Shown piece after piece: positions 18,698 to 27,429 of a DNA stretch of 64,000 nt. Every line of letters starts with the position of its first letter. The first letter of the stretch is position 1. Source of the DNA: Pseudomonas nicosulfuronedens (GTDB lineage: Bacteria; Pseudomonadota; Gammaproteobacteria; Pseudomonadales; Pseudomonadaceae); assembly GCF_005877905.1 (NCBI RefSeq), contig NZ_SWDV01000033.1, forward strand, positions 25,039-89,038, given 5' to 3'. The position numbers were made by a program, and so were the translations under genes. Under the pieces are notes generated by a model. It was given only the letters and a program-made list of their open reading frames with translations. It was not told where the DNA came from and searched no databases.

Positions 18698-20041
18698 ATG
18701 CGCCATTGGCTGCCCGCACTCGCCATCCTGCCCCTGTTCGCCGGCCACACCTGGGCCGCCGCGCCCACTGCGCAGCAGGCCCGCGACCTGGCCGAAGCGG
18801 CCTATCTATTCGCCTTCGCCACTGCCGAACACGGCAAGACGCTGCAGGCCATTGCCGCCAAGTTGCCGGTCAACTACCTGTACAACAAGACCACGCTGCT
18901 CGGCCCGGAAGACCGCACCGTGGTCTCGCCGAACAACGACACGTTGTACTCCTATGCGCTGCTCGACCTGCGCGAACACCCGGTAGTCCTCGACGTGCCG
19001 GCGGTGCCGCAGCGCTACTACAGCTTTCAGCTGATCGACATGCGCACCAACAACCTCGACTACATCGGCACACGCGCTACCGGCCGGGCGGCCGGCAGCT
19101 TCCTGATCGCCGGCCCCGACTGGGACGGCCGACAGCCCGAAGGCTTCAGCGGCAAGGTGATCCGTTCGCCCAGCCGCATCGTCTTCCTGCTCGGCCGCAC
19201 CGCCGTGGATGGCGAGGCCGATCTCGACGCGGCCAAGGCCGTGATGGATGGCTACAAGTTGCGCAGCACCCAGCCGACGCTGCTGCCGCACAAGATGGAT
19301 GTGCCCGAGTACCTGCCGACCAAGGAAGGCCCGGCGGAAAACGCCTTCGTCGACTTCAACGGGCTGTCCGCCTGGCATGCCTGGAGCGCCGACGAGCAAC
19401 AGCGCCTGGCGCAGTTCGCGCAGATCGGCGTGGGCACAGGCAAGCCATTCGACGCGAAGCAACTGCCGGCAGATATCGCCCAGGCCGTGCAGCAGGGTGC
19501 CGAGGCCGGGCGTGAAAGGATTCGCACCGCCAGCGAGCGCTTCGCCGCGCCGGTCAATGGCTGGCAGAGCTCTCCCGCCAACATCGGGCACTACGGCAAT
19601 GACGACCTGACGCGGGCGGCGGTCGCCTGGAAATACATCTACGCCAACGACCCGGCGGAGGCGATGTACCCGCTCACCCGTGTCGACGCTGCCGGCCAGG
19701 CACTCGACGGCAGCCGTGCCTACACCCTGCATTTCGCTCCCGGGCAGTTGCCGCCGGTCGATGCGTTCTGGTCCATCACGCTTTACGACGGCAAGACCCA
19801 GATGCTCTCGGCCAACGCACTCAACCGCTACGCCATCAACAGTGCCAGCAACCTGAAACGGGATGCCGACGGTGGCCTGACCCTGAACATCCAGCATGCC
19901 CAGCCGGCCAGCAGCGACAACTGGCTGCCGGCGCCGCAGGGACCGTTCAACCTGATCCTGCGCATGTACCTGCCGCAGGAAAGAGCGCTCAAGGGCGATT
20001 ACCAGCCGCCGGCCGTGCAGCCCGTCAACAGCCAGGAGTAA
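18698..20041 (+). CDS. DUF1254/DUF1214 protein, Sec-type signal
   Basis: A 447-residue protein with a Sec signal peptide (residues 1-23, LPALAILPLFAGHTWAAAP). The DUF1254 half has the core VVSPNNDTLYSYALLDLREHP, and the DUF1214 half has LHFAPGQLPPVDAFWSITLYD and GPFNLILRMYLPQ. The function of the family is not established; members are exported and often occur beside outer-membrane or lipid-related genes. ATG 18698 follows ACGAGGA. It is 190 bp from the DUF1329 gene and 3 bp before a paralogue, so the two DUF1254 genes are certainly cotranscribed. Confidence 0.88.
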   Translation: MRHWLPALAILPLFAGHTWAAAPTAQQARDLAEAAYLFAFATAEHGKTLQAIAAKLPVNYLYNKTTLLGPEDRTVVSPNNDTLYSYALLDLREHPVVLDVPAVPQRYYSFQLIDMRTNNLDYIGTRATGRAAGSFLIAGPDWDGRQPEGFSGKVIRSPSRIVFLLGRTAVDGEADLDAAKAVMDGYKLRSTQPTLLPHKMDVPEYLPTKEGPAENAFVDFNGLSAWHAWSADEQQRLAQFAQIGVGTGKPFDAKQLPADIAQAVQQGAEAGRERIRTASERFAAPVNGWQSSPANIGHYGNDDLTRAAVAWKYIYANDPAEAMYPLTRVDAAGQALDGSRAYTLHFAPGQLPPVDAFWSITLYDGKTQMLSANALNRYAINSASNLKRDADGGLTLNIQHAQPASSDNWLPAPQGPFNLILRMYLPQERALKGDYQPPAVQPVNSQE

Positions 20042-20044
20042 GCC

Positions 20045-21451
20045 ATGCCACCGATTCTGACCCGCCGCCGTTTCCTCGGCGCCAGCGGCGCGCTCGGCTT
20101 TGGCCTGGGCTGCGTACCGAGCTGGCTGCTGGCCGCACCCGACGCGCTGGAAAGCGACCCGGCCGTGTACCAGGACATCGTCCGTCAGGCGTGGATCTAC
20201 GCCTACCCGATGCTGATGCACTACCAGACGATGCACAAACAGGCACTGGATGCCGTTTCGCCCGAGTATGTCGGCGGTTTCGGTGTGTTCCGCCATTACA
20301 GCGAACTCTTCACCCCGAAGAATCGCGACGTGGTAACCCCCAACAACGACACGCCGTACTCCTGGTCCTGGCTCGACCTGCGCGCCGAACCCTGGGTGCT
20401 CAGCGTCCCGGCGGTGGCGGACGACCGTTACTACGTGCACCAGCTGGTGGACCAGTACACCTTCAACTTCGGCTATGTCGGCGTGCTCAGCACCGGCCGC
20501 GAAGCGGGCGACTACCTGATCGCCGGGCCGAACTGGAAAGGCCAGACGCCCGCCGGCATACGCCAGGTGCTGCGCAGCGAGACGCAGATCGCCATGGTCC
20601 TGGGGCGCACCGGCCTGCGCAGTGCCGACGACCTGCCGGCGGTGCGCGAACTCCAGCAGCAGTACCGTCTGCGGCCGCTGCACGACTTTGCCGGTAGCTC
20701 GGCGCCTGCTGCCGCGCCGGCGGTGCAATGGCTGCCGTGGGAACTGCCGCGCGATCTCGGCGCGGGATTCATTGCGCACCTGAACCAGATTCTCGCCTTC
20801 TGCCCGGTGGACCCGAGCGAGGTGGAGTTGCGCCAGCGTTTCGCTCGCGCCGGCATCGGAGCGGGGCTGCCGTTCAACCCGGCCACACTGAGCCCGGCCC
20901 AGCGCCAGGCATTGGCTGCCGGCATCCAGCAGGGCATGGAGGAGCTGAAGGCTAAGGGCGCCACACTGCGTTCCTCCGCCGGGCTGTTCGGCACCCGCGC
21001 GGCGATGCACAACGACTACCTGAGCCGTGCCGCGGCGGCGGCCAGTGGTATCTACGGCAACAGCGTGGAGGAGGCGATCTACCTTGGCAGCCGCCAGGAC
21101 AGCACGCAGCAGCCGCTACAAGGCGGACAGCGTTATCGCCTGCGCTTCGCACCGGGGCAGTTGCCGCCGGCCAGGGAGTTCTGGTCGCTGACGCTCTACG
21201 ATCTGCCCGACCGGCAGTTGGTCGATAACTCCATCCAGCGTTACTGCCTGAGTAGCCGCGATCCCCTGGTGCACGATGCCGATGGTGGGGTGACGCTCTA
21301 TATCCAGGCCGACTCGCCCAGCCAGGAGCACGAGGCAAACTGGCTGCCGTCGACCCGCCAGGGGCCGTTCAACCTGATCCTGCGGATCTACGGGCCGGAG
21401 CAGCCGGTGGTGGCCGGGCAGTGGACCCTGCCGGGCATCGAACGGGTCTGA
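20045..21451 (+). CDS. DUF1254/DUF1214 protein, Tat-type signal
   Basis: A 468-residue paralogue of the preceding protein. The N-terminus is a textbook twin-arginine signal (TRRRFLGASG, then a mildly hydrophobic stretch to about residue 31), so it is probably exported folded. It shares the core VTPNNDTPYSWSWLDLRAEP and the C-terminal LRFAPGQLPPAREFWSLTLYD and GPFNLILRIYGPEQ. CAGGAG overlaps the upstream gene's last codons, giving coupled translation. Why one paralogue uses Sec and the other Tat is unknown; cofactor binding in this copy would explain it but no cofactor motif is visible. Confidence 0.88.
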   Translation: MPPILTRRRFLGASGALGFGLGCVPSWLLAAPDALESDPAVYQDIVRQAWIYAYPMLMHYQTMHKQALDAVSPEYVGGFGVFRHYSELFTPKNRDVVTPNNDTPYSWSWLDLRAEPWVLSVPAVADDRYYVHQLVDQYTFNFGYVGVLSTGREAGDYLIAGPNWKGQTPAGIRQVLRSETQIAMVLGRTGLRSADDLPAVRELQQQYRLRPLHDFAGSSAPAAAPAVQWLPWELPRDLGAGFIAHLNQILAFCPVDPSEVELRQRFARAGIGAGLPFNPATLSPAQRQALAAGIQQGMEELKAKGATLRSSAGLFGTRAAMHNDYLSRAAAAASGIYGNSVEEAIYLGSRQDSTQQPLQGGQRYRLRFAPGQLPPAREFWSLTLYDLPDRQLVDNSIQRYCLSSRDPLVHDADGGVTLYIQADSPSQEHEANWLPSTRQGPFNLILRIYGPEQPVVAGQWTLPGIERV

Positions 21452-21465
21452 CTCCGGCCAGCAGC

Positions 21466-21486
21466 CGAGCCCGTTCCTCGGGCTCG
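21466..21486. terminator. Bidirectional hairpin between convergent genes
   Basis: Arms CGAGCCC and GGGCTCG with a 7-nt loop occupy the 36-bp gap between the convergent DUF1254 and acetyltransferase genes. There is no T run, so terminator strength is uncertain. Confidence 0.45.
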
Positions 21487-21487
21487 T

Positions 21488-22030
21488 CTAGTGGCCCACG
21501 ACGCTTGCCCAGCGTTCACGCGGCAGCTCGTAGCAAAGCCAGGCAGCGGGCGTGCCGGAGAGGTCCAGTTGCGCCTCGTACGCCAGCCTCGCGCCGAGCT
21601 TTGTGGTTCCTTTCTGCGAGCGGATGTTGCTCGGCGCGATGTGGAACCACACGCGCTCAAAACGCTGGAAGGCATGACCGAGCATCAGCGACTTCAGCTC
21701 GCGGTTGGTCGCGCCGCCCCAGTAGCGGTTATTGATGAAGGTGAAGCCGATGCCGATGTCGTCCGGCTGGTCCGGCACCGGGTAGTAGCGCGAGCAGCCG
21801 ATGGCTTCTCCGCTCTGCCGGTCGAGGATCAGCAGGCAGCCCCCGGCCTGTACCAGGAACTGGAAGTAGGGCTCGAATACCTCGTGGCGATAGCGCTCGG
21901 TGGCCGGGTGACCGGCCCAGGTTTCCGGCGAGTTGGCGGCGGCGAACAGCGCCTGGAAATCATCGGCGCGTAGCGGACGTAATTGCAGGGTGTCGCCGAG
22001 CAGGGTCGGCTGGGCATCGAAGGCGGTCAT
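21488..22030 (-). CDS. GNAT-family N-acetyltransferase (RimJ/RimL-like)
   Basis: A 180-residue GNAT protein with the RimJ/RimL layout: LGDTLQLRPLRADDFQALF at the N-terminus, a central strand region (GEAIGCSRYYPV, IGIGFTFINNRYWGGATNRE) and the typical late motif VWFHIAPSNIRSQKGTTKLGAR. These enzymes use acetyl-CoA to acetylate protein N-termini or small amines; the substrate is unknown. ATG 22030 with a CTGGAG site is preferred over a start 24 codons upstream that adds residues of no similarity. It is convergent with the DUF1254 operon and stands alone. Confidence 0.82.
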   Translation of the reverse strand: MTAFDAQPTLLGDTLQLRPLRADDFQALFAAANSPETWAGHPATERYRHEVFEPYFQFLVQAGGCLLILDRQSGEAIGCSRYYPVPDQPDDIGIGFTFINNRYWGGATNRELKSLMLGHAFQRFERVWFHIAPSNIRSQKGTTKLGARLAYEAQLDLSGTPAAWLCYELPRERWASVVGH

Positions 22031-22123
22031 GCCGGGCTCCAGGGTGGCTGGAGCCCAGCTTACGGGCGGAAGGGTCCATAGCAGAGTGCCAATCGCGGGC
22101 ACTTCGACAGTGCCAATCAGTGC

Positions 22124-23410
22124 TCAGTCAGCGCAGATGCCGAGGATCGCCCGCGCCGCGGCTTCGGTGCCTCGCGAGGCCTGCATCTGCTCGCGAACGG
22201 TGCCGAGGCGTTGCTCCATGGCCTTGTCGGCGAGCAGTTCGGCCAGTGCGCCGGGCAGCGCCGCCAGCGGGTTCTCGAAGCGCGGCAGGTAGCGCGCCAC
22301 GCCGACTTCCTCGGCGCGCCGGGCGTTGTCGTGGCCGTCCCAGCAGTAGGGGATGATCACCGACGGCAGGCCGAAGTACAGCGCCTCGCAGAAGCTGTTG
22401 TTGCCGCCGTGGTGGATGAACAACTGGCACTCGCGCAGCACCGCTGGCTGCGGGTACCAGCTGTCGAGGTAGACGTTGTCCGGCACCGTGTCGTAGTGCT
22501 CGCGGTAGGCGCCGACGTTGATCAGGAAGCGGTAGGGCAGTTGGGCCACGGCGTCGATCAGCCGGCGCATCATTGCCACGTCGGCGGCGCCCAGGCTGCC
22601 GAAGCTCACATAGATCAGCGGCGCCTCGTCGTGTCGGGGGAACTGCGGTGGGATGTACGGTGCCTCGCTGCGCACGCAGCCGTCTAGGTACAGGTAGCGT
22701 TCCGCCGGCAGCGGTTTCTCGCGTTCGTAGCGCACCGGCGTCGGCGACAGCAGCAGGTTGAGCCAGGGCGAGTCTTCGAGGAACTGGCCGGCGGGCAGGG
22801 CGGGGTGGCCGCAGTCGGCAAGGAAACGGGCGAAGCGCTCGTGCGCCGGCTTTGTCGCTTGCAGGTAGTGTTCGCGATAGGTCTCACAGGCCTGCGCATC
22901 ACTGCTGCTGGCACCGGACAGGTACGGTGGCACGGCGGTATCGGGCAACTCGGTTTCCGCACAGGAGACCATGCGTACCCAGGGGCAGCCGGCGGCGGCG
23001 ATGGCCGGGAAGCTGACCACGTTGTCCAGCACGATGGCATCGGGCTTGAGTCGGGCGAGCAACTGCTGCAGCGGTTTTTCCGACTCGATGGCGGTGTCGA
23101 TGATGGCTTCCCAGGCCGGCGCCACGTAGCTGTCGATCTGCGCCAGGGGCGGTTGGTCGAAGTACGGCACGTTGCGCTCGATGAAGCGCTCCCAGTAGTG
23201 CTGGTGGTCGGCGGCGGACAGCGGCGAGTCCAGCTGCAGCGGGTACTCGGCGAAACCGTACTCGGCGAATATCCCCTGGAAATGCGCATGGCAGATGAAC
23301 ACCGGGCGCGCGCCGAGTTCGCGCAGGGCCTGGGCGATGCCGATGCAGTTCAGCGCGGCGCCGAAACTGGCCTCGGGGAAGAAGGCGACGGTTCTTGTTC
23401 TTTGCGTCAT
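22124..23410 (-). CDS. GT1-like glycosyltransferase, first paralogue
   Basis: A 428-residue protein of the UDP-glycosyltransferase/MGT type with a GT-B fold. The nucleotide-sugar-binding C-terminal half shows YVSFGSLG, SWYPQPAVL and HHGGNNSFCEALYFGLPSV. The N-terminus is FFPEASFGAALNCIGIAQA, nearly the same as in the paralogue at 28535, and lacks the usual catalytic GHxxP motif. ATG 23410 is chosen over GTG 23416. The gene lies downstream of the GntR gene on the same strand, with an AT-rich gap of 86 bp that could hold its own promoter. Acceptor and sugar donor are unknown; the link to the divergent ABC/kinase/dehydrogenase operon is inferred from paralogy and position. Confidence 0.82.
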   Translation of the reverse strand: MTQRTRTVAFFPEASFGAALNCIGIAQALRELGARPVFICHAHFQGIFAEYGFAEYPLQLDSPLSAADHQHYWERFIERNVPYFDQPPLAQIDSYVAPAWEAIIDTAIESEKPLQQLLARLKPDAIVLDNVVSFPAIAAAGCPWVRMVSCAETELPDTAVPPYLSGASSSDAQACETYREHYLQATKPAHERFARFLADCGHPALPAGQFLEDSPWLNLLLSPTPVRYEREKPLPAERYLYLDGCVRSEAPYIPPQFPRHDEAPLIYVSFGSLGAADVAMMRRLIDAVAQLPYRFLINVGAYREHYDTVPDNVYLDSWYPQPAVLRECQLFIHHGGNNSFCEALYFGLPSVIIPYCWDGHDNARRAEEVGVARYLPRFENPLAALPGALAELLADKAMEQRLGTVREQMQASRGTEAAARAILGICAD

Positions 23411-23454
23411 GGGCACATCCGGGCGTTGCTCACGGGCACTGCGTGAAACTGATA

Positions 23455-23496
23455 CTGCATTTTTTCGTTAAAAAAAACACCGTGAATGAAAAATAC
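23455..23496 (-). promoter_or_regulatory. AT-rich candidate operator/promoter of the first glycosyltransferase
   Basis: The tract T6-CG-TT-A8 (23460-23477) lies just upstream of this gene in an otherwise GC-rich region. A tract of the same form, T5-A-T4-G-A8, occurs at 24535-24553 in the divergent operon's promoter. The repetition suggests a shared regulatory site, possibly for the GntR protein. Confidence 0.4.
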
Positions 23497-24429
23497 TTAG
23501 CGGCGCGCCCCGGCGAATGACTGCGGAATCCCGCGGTTGGCGGTCTGCGGACGTTGAGCGAAGGACAGTCGCAGGTGCAGGCGCATCAGGTCGGCGGCGA
23601 TTTCCAGCTGGCCACGCTCGATCTGCTCGATGATCTTCAGGTGCTCGCGCAAGGCTTCCTGCAGACGGTGCACGCTGACCATCGGCAGCAGGTTGGGCAG
23701 GCGGCGCAGGCGCTGGTGCTGCAGCAGCGAGTCGCCAACGAAACGGTTGCCGCAGCCCTGGGCGATCAGTTCATGGAAGCCGATGTCCAGTTCACGGAAC
23801 TGCGCCACGTCGAAGCGCTCGATGGGCGCGCCGAGCAGTTCTTCCATGGCGCCGCGCAGCAGGGCGAGGCGTGCGAGATCGGGGTCGAAGCCGGGGGCGA
23901 GCAGGGCTTCGGGCTCCAGGATCAGGCGGTAGCGCAGGCTGTCTTCCAGTGCCGCGAGGTTGTTCAGCAAGGGGCGGAACGACCAGCTCTGTCCGGCGCC
24001 GCGCTCCAGTACCTGGTCTTCGCTGAGCTGCGCCAGCACCTTCTGCGCGGCGGCGCGGCCGATGTCGTAGCGGCGCATCAGCTCGCTGGCACTGAGGCTG
24101 TTGCCCAACCGCCCGGCCATGCGGTCGCGCAGTACCGAGGCGGCCAGCGCTTCCTCCTCGGCCTGGGGCAGGGCGGGGCCGAGCACCTGGGCGGAAGGGT
24201 CGGCGGCGAGGCGATAGCCCTTGCCCGGTTCGTGGGCCACCAGTTGCTGTTCCAGCAGCAGATCCAATCCTGCGCGGATCAGCGTGCGCGACACGCCAAA
24301 AGTGCGCGCCAGCTGTTGTTCCGAGAGCGCGTCGCCTTCGCCCAGTCCGCTGTCCTGGGCGTGCTCGATGACGCGCCGGGCGAGTTCCAGGTGATTGGTG
24401 CGCGGTTTTTTCTCAGTGACGTTGCTCAA
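23497..24429 (-). CDS. GntR-family regulator with two winged-helix segments and an FCD-like domain
   Basis: About 310 residues, larger than the usual 220-250 of FadR/GntR proteins. The first winged helix lies near residues 12-75 (LSEQQLARTFGVSRTLIRAG). A second similar segment follows near 85-150 (LSASELMRRYDIGRAAAQKV). The rest is an FCD-like helical ligand domain with the metal/ligand pattern (FRELDIGFHELIAQ, then LREHLKIIEQIERG). No ATG fits; TTG 24429 has GGAGAG eight bases upstream, while TTG 24498 is a longer alternative. It is divergent from the ABC operon starting at 24620 and upstream of the first glycosyltransferase, so it probably controls both. Confidence 0.8.
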   Translation of the reverse strand: MSNVTEKKPRTNHLELARRVIEHAQDSGLGEGDALSEQQLARTFGVSRTLIRAGLDLLLEQQLVAHEPGKGYRLAADPSAQVLGPALPQAEEEALAASVLRDRMAGRLGNSLSASELMRRYDIGRAAAQKVLAQLSEDQVLERGAGQSWSFRPLLNNLAALEDSLRYRLILEPEALLAPGFDPDLARLALLRGAMEELLGAPIERFDVAQFRELDIGFHELIAQGCGNRFVGDSLLQHQRLRRLPNLLPMVSVHRLQEALREHLKIIEQIERGQLEIAADLMRLHLRLSFAQRPQTANRGIPQSFAGARR

Positions 24430-24513
24430 GCCGATGCTCTCCAGCGGGCCCGTGGCAGAGGGCGAGCCCCTTATGCCACAGCGGGGGTGGTGCAACAAGA
24501 ATGCAAGAAAGTA

Positions 24514-24553
24514 TTGACTTTGCTAGTGGTTCGGTTTTTATTTTGAAAAAAAG
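24514..24553 (+). promoter_or_regulatory. Sigma-70-like promoter with A/T tract for the ABC/glycosyltransferase operon
   Basis: TTGACT at 24514-24519 is followed after about 18 bp by TTTATT (24538-24543), a four-of-six match to the -10 consensus. The T5-A-T4-G-A8 tract (24535-24553) covers the -10, where a repressor would block transcription. Confidence 0.45.
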
Positions 24554-24619
24554 ACATGTAGTACGCTTTTCGTTCCGCTGCCGTCGACACACAAAAACAA
24601 CCATCGTCAGGTGCGCAAG

Positions 24620-25669
24620 ATGAAGCTGAAGACCATGCTCTACGCAGGGGCAACCCTCGCGCTCACGCTGTCCGCCACCACGGCCAGCGCCAAGGATCTG
24701 GTGATCTCCATCTGGGACGGCTACATGGCCCCGGACAATCTGGAGAAGTTCCAGAAGGCCACCGGCCTTGAAGCCGACAAATCCCTCCACGCCACCAACG
24801 AAGAGATCATGGGCAAGCTCATGGCCTCCGGCGGCGAAGGCTATGACGTGGTGTTCGTTTCCTCGCCCTTCGCCGAGATCCTGCACAAGCAGGGCTTGCT
24901 CGCCGAGATCGATCCGGCCAAGGTGCCGAACCTGAAGAATCTCTACCCCGAAGCGCAGAAGCTCGAGTACGACGTCGGCAACCATTTCTCCGTGCCTTAC
25001 ACCTGGGGCACTACCGGTATCTGCTACCGCTCGGACAAGGTCAGCCCGGCGCCGTCGAGCTGGAGCGACCTGCTCAAGCCCTCCGATGCCCTCAAGGGCA
25101 AGACCACCATGCTGGCCACCGACCGCTGGCTGCTCGGTGCCGGCTTCCTGGCCAACGGCTGGTCGGTGAACGACGGCAACCCGGATCAGATCAACGCGGT
25201 ACGCGACCAGCTGATCGCCACCAAGAAGCGTCTGCTGTCCTTCGACGACACCACCTTCTACTCCAAGCTGGCTTCGGGCGAGGCGCTGATGGCCCACGCC
25301 TGGGATGGCTGGTGCAACTACGGCACCCAGGCCAACGAGTCGATCAAGTTCGTCGTGCCCAAAGAGGGCTCCGACCTTTGGGTGGACACCATGGTCGTGC
25401 TGAAAAGCTCGAAGAACCCCGACGCCGCCTACCGCTTCATCAACTACATGCTGGAGCCGGCGAACCACGCCTGGGTCGCGGAGAACATCCTCTACAAGGT
25501 GCCCAACCAGGCGGCGATGGCGACCCTGAAGCCGGACCTGCTGGCCAAGTACCCCAACCTCACCACCACGCCGGCCGAGCTGGTCAAGCAGCAGCAGCTG
25601 CGTGACGTCGGTGGTTCCACGCAGAAGGCCTACACCCGCGCCGTGACCGAGATCATGGCGGCCCAGTAA
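24620..25669 (+). CDS. PotD-type ABC transporter substrate-binding protein
   Basis: A 349-residue periplasmic protein of the spermidine/putrescine-binding class with a Sec signal peptide (residues 1-25, ending ASAKD). Family features include the N-terminal Trp-containing strand (ISIWDGYMAPD, near residue 32), VPYTWGTTGICY in the middle and VPKEGSDLWVDTMVV near the end. In PotD/SpuD proteins acidic and aromatic side chains hold the amines; here AHAWDGWCNY provides candidates, but the pocket differs enough that the ligand may be another cation or an amino sugar. ATG 24620 follows CAGG. First gene of the operon; two permeases and an ATPase follow. Confidence 0.87.
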   Translation: MKLKTMLYAGATLALTLSATTASAKDLVISIWDGYMAPDNLEKFQKATGLEADKSLHATNEEIMGKLMASGGEGYDVVFVSSPFAEILHKQGLLAEIDPAKVPNLKNLYPEAQKLEYDVGNHFSVPYTWGTTGICYRSDKVSPAPSSWSDLLKPSDALKGKTTMLATDRWLLGAGFLANGWSVNDGNPDQINAVRDQLIATKKRLLSFDDTTFYSKLASGEALMAHAWDGWCNYGTQANESIKFVVPKEGSDLWVDTMVVLKSSKNPDAAYRFINYMLEPANHAWVAENILYKVPNQAAMATLKPDLLAKYPNLTTTPAELVKQQQLRDVGGSTQKAYTRAVTEIMAAQ

Positions 25670-25760
25670 GGCTGCGGAGGGGCGTCGCGCCGGCGCCCCG
25701 CAACGCTCTCCGGAATAACCCTGAAGCACCCCGCCTGGCGTGGGGTTGGGGGAACTACGC

Positions 25761-26633
25761 ATGACCGCTTTATCCGCCGACCGCAAATTGTCGGCCTGGC
25801 TGCTCGCGCCCGGTCTGGGCTGGCTGGCCCTGTTCCTGCTGCTGCCGTGCCTGCTGGTGCTGGTCTACAGCTTCCTCGAGCGCGGTGCCTATGGCGGCAT
25901 CGACTACGTGTTCACCTGGGAAAACTACCGCCGCGCGGTGGACCCGCTGTACCTCGATATCCTCCTGCGCTCGGCGAAGATCGCTGGCCTCGCCACGCTG
26001 TTCGCGGTGCTCATCGGTTACCCGGCAGCCTACGCCATCACCCGGACCACGCCGCGTCGGCAGGCCGTGTACCTGTTCCTGGTGATGCTGCCGTTCTGGA
26101 GCAACTACCTGATCCGCACCTACGCCTGGATCGTGCTGCTCAACCGCGAGGGCCTGCTCAACCGCCTGTTCAGCCTGCTGGGTTACGGCGGCGAGCCGAT
26201 CAACATGCTCTACACCGACGCCACCGTGGTGCTGGGACTGGTCTACAACTACATCCCCTTCGTCATTCTCGCCATCTACAGCTCGCTGTCGCGCATCGAC
26301 AACGAACTCTGGGAAGCCTCACGGGACCTCGGCGCGTCCGGCTGGACCACCTTCCGCCGGGTAATCCTGCCGCTCTCGGTGCCGGGCGTGGCCGCTGGCG
26401 CGGTGTTCGTCTTCGTGCTCTCCATCGGCAACTTCATCACCGCCGACCTGTTGGGAGGCAAGCAGGTGCAGATGGTCGGCAACCTGATCTACGCGCAGTT
26501 CCTCACCGCGCGCGACTGGCCGTTCGGCGCGGCGCTGAGCTTCTTCCTGATCGGCATCATGCTGCTGTTGCTGTTCATCCAGGCCATGGTCTCGCGCCGG
26601 GCCCAGGGCGCGGAGGGCGAACGCCATGCGTAA
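25761..26633 (+). CDS. ABC transporter permease, PotB-like
   Basis: A 290-residue inner-membrane permease of the polyamine/putrescine class with six predicted helices. The cytoplasmic EAA loop for ATPase contact is visible (EASRDLGASGWTTFRRVILP, about residues 190-209). Helix 1 starts near residue 13. ATG 25761 follows a GGGGGAA site. The reading frame overlaps the next permease by 8 bp, so the two are translated together and probably form the heterodimeric channel. Confidence 0.9.
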   Translation: MTALSADRKLSAWLLAPGLGWLALFLLLPCLLVLVYSFLERGAYGGIDYVFTWENYRRAVDPLYLDILLRSAKIAGLATLFAVLIGYPAAYAITRTTPRRQAVYLFLVMLPFWSNYLIRTYAWIVLLNREGLLNRLFSLLGYGGEPINMLYTDATVVLGLVYNYIPFVILAIYSSLSRIDNELWEASRDLGASGWTTFRRVILPLSVPGVAAGAVFVFVLSIGNFITADLLGGKQVQMVGNLIYAQFLTARDWPFGAALSFFLIGIMLLLLFIQAMVSRRAQGAEGERHA

Positions 26634-27429
26634 CGGCTCGGGCATCGCCCTCGGCGCACACCTGTGGCTGGTGTACGCCTTCCTCTATGTACCGATCCTG
26701 GTGCTGATCCTGCTGTCGTTCAACGCCAGCGGCCTGCCCACCGCGTGGGGCGGTGCGTCGCTCAAGTGGTACGGCAAACTGTTGGCCAACGCCTCGATCC
26801 AGCATGCAGCGCTGAACACCCTGATCGTCGCTCTGACCTCCACCTTCATCGCCTGCGTGCTCGGCACGCTGCTCGCCCTCGGCGTGGAGATGCGCGCACG
26901 CAACAGCGGCAAGAAAGGCAGCAACATCGCCGACACGCTGCTGATGGCGCCGATGATCATTCCCGACATCGTCCTGGCCATCGCGCTGCTGAGCTTCTTC
27001 AACCTGCTGAAGATGAGCCTGGGGCTGCACTCCATCATCCTCAGCCACGTGGTGTTCAACATCGCCTTCGTCTGCGCGGTGGTGCGCACGCGGCTCAAGC
27101 ACTTCGACTATTCGATCCTCGAAGCCAGCATCGACCTGGGCGCCGGCTGGTTCACCACCGCGCGTCGCGTGCTGTTGCCGGCGATCTTCCCCGGCGTGCT
27201 GGCCGGCGGGCTGCTGGCGTTCACCCTGTCGGTGGACGAATTCATCATCGCCTTCTTCAACTCCGGCTCCGGCAGCGCCTCCACCACCTTGCCGATGCAG
27301 ATCTACTCGATGATCCGCTTCGGCGTGACCCCGGAAATCAACGCCCTCGCGACCCTGGTGATGCTGGTCAGCTTCACCGCGCTGTTCGCCTCCCAACGTC
27401 TGAACAAGGTGCCCAAAGCCCATGACTAA
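26626..27429 (+). CDS. ABC transporter permease, PotC-like
   Basis: A 267-residue permease with six predicted helices and the EAA loop (EASIDLGAGWFTTARRVLLP, about residues 166-185). It resembles PotC/YdcV proteins. Its start lies inside the end of the first permease and its end overlaps the ATPase start by 8 bp, a compact coupled arrangement. Together with the PotB-like protein it should form the membrane channel for the PotD-type binding protein. Confidence 0.9.
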   Translation: MRNGSGIALGAHLWLVYAFLYVPILVLILLSFNASGLPTAWGGASLKWYGKLLANASIQHAALNTLIVALTSTFIACVLGTLLALGVEMRARNSGKKGSNIADTLLMAPMIIPDIVLAIALLSFFNLLKMSLGLHSIILSHVVFNIAFVCAVVRTRLKHFDYSILEASIDLGAGWFTTARRVLLPAIFPGVLAGGLLAFTLSVDEFIIAFFNSGSGSASTTLPMQIYSMIRFGVTPEINALATLVMLVSFTALFASQRLNKVPKAHD

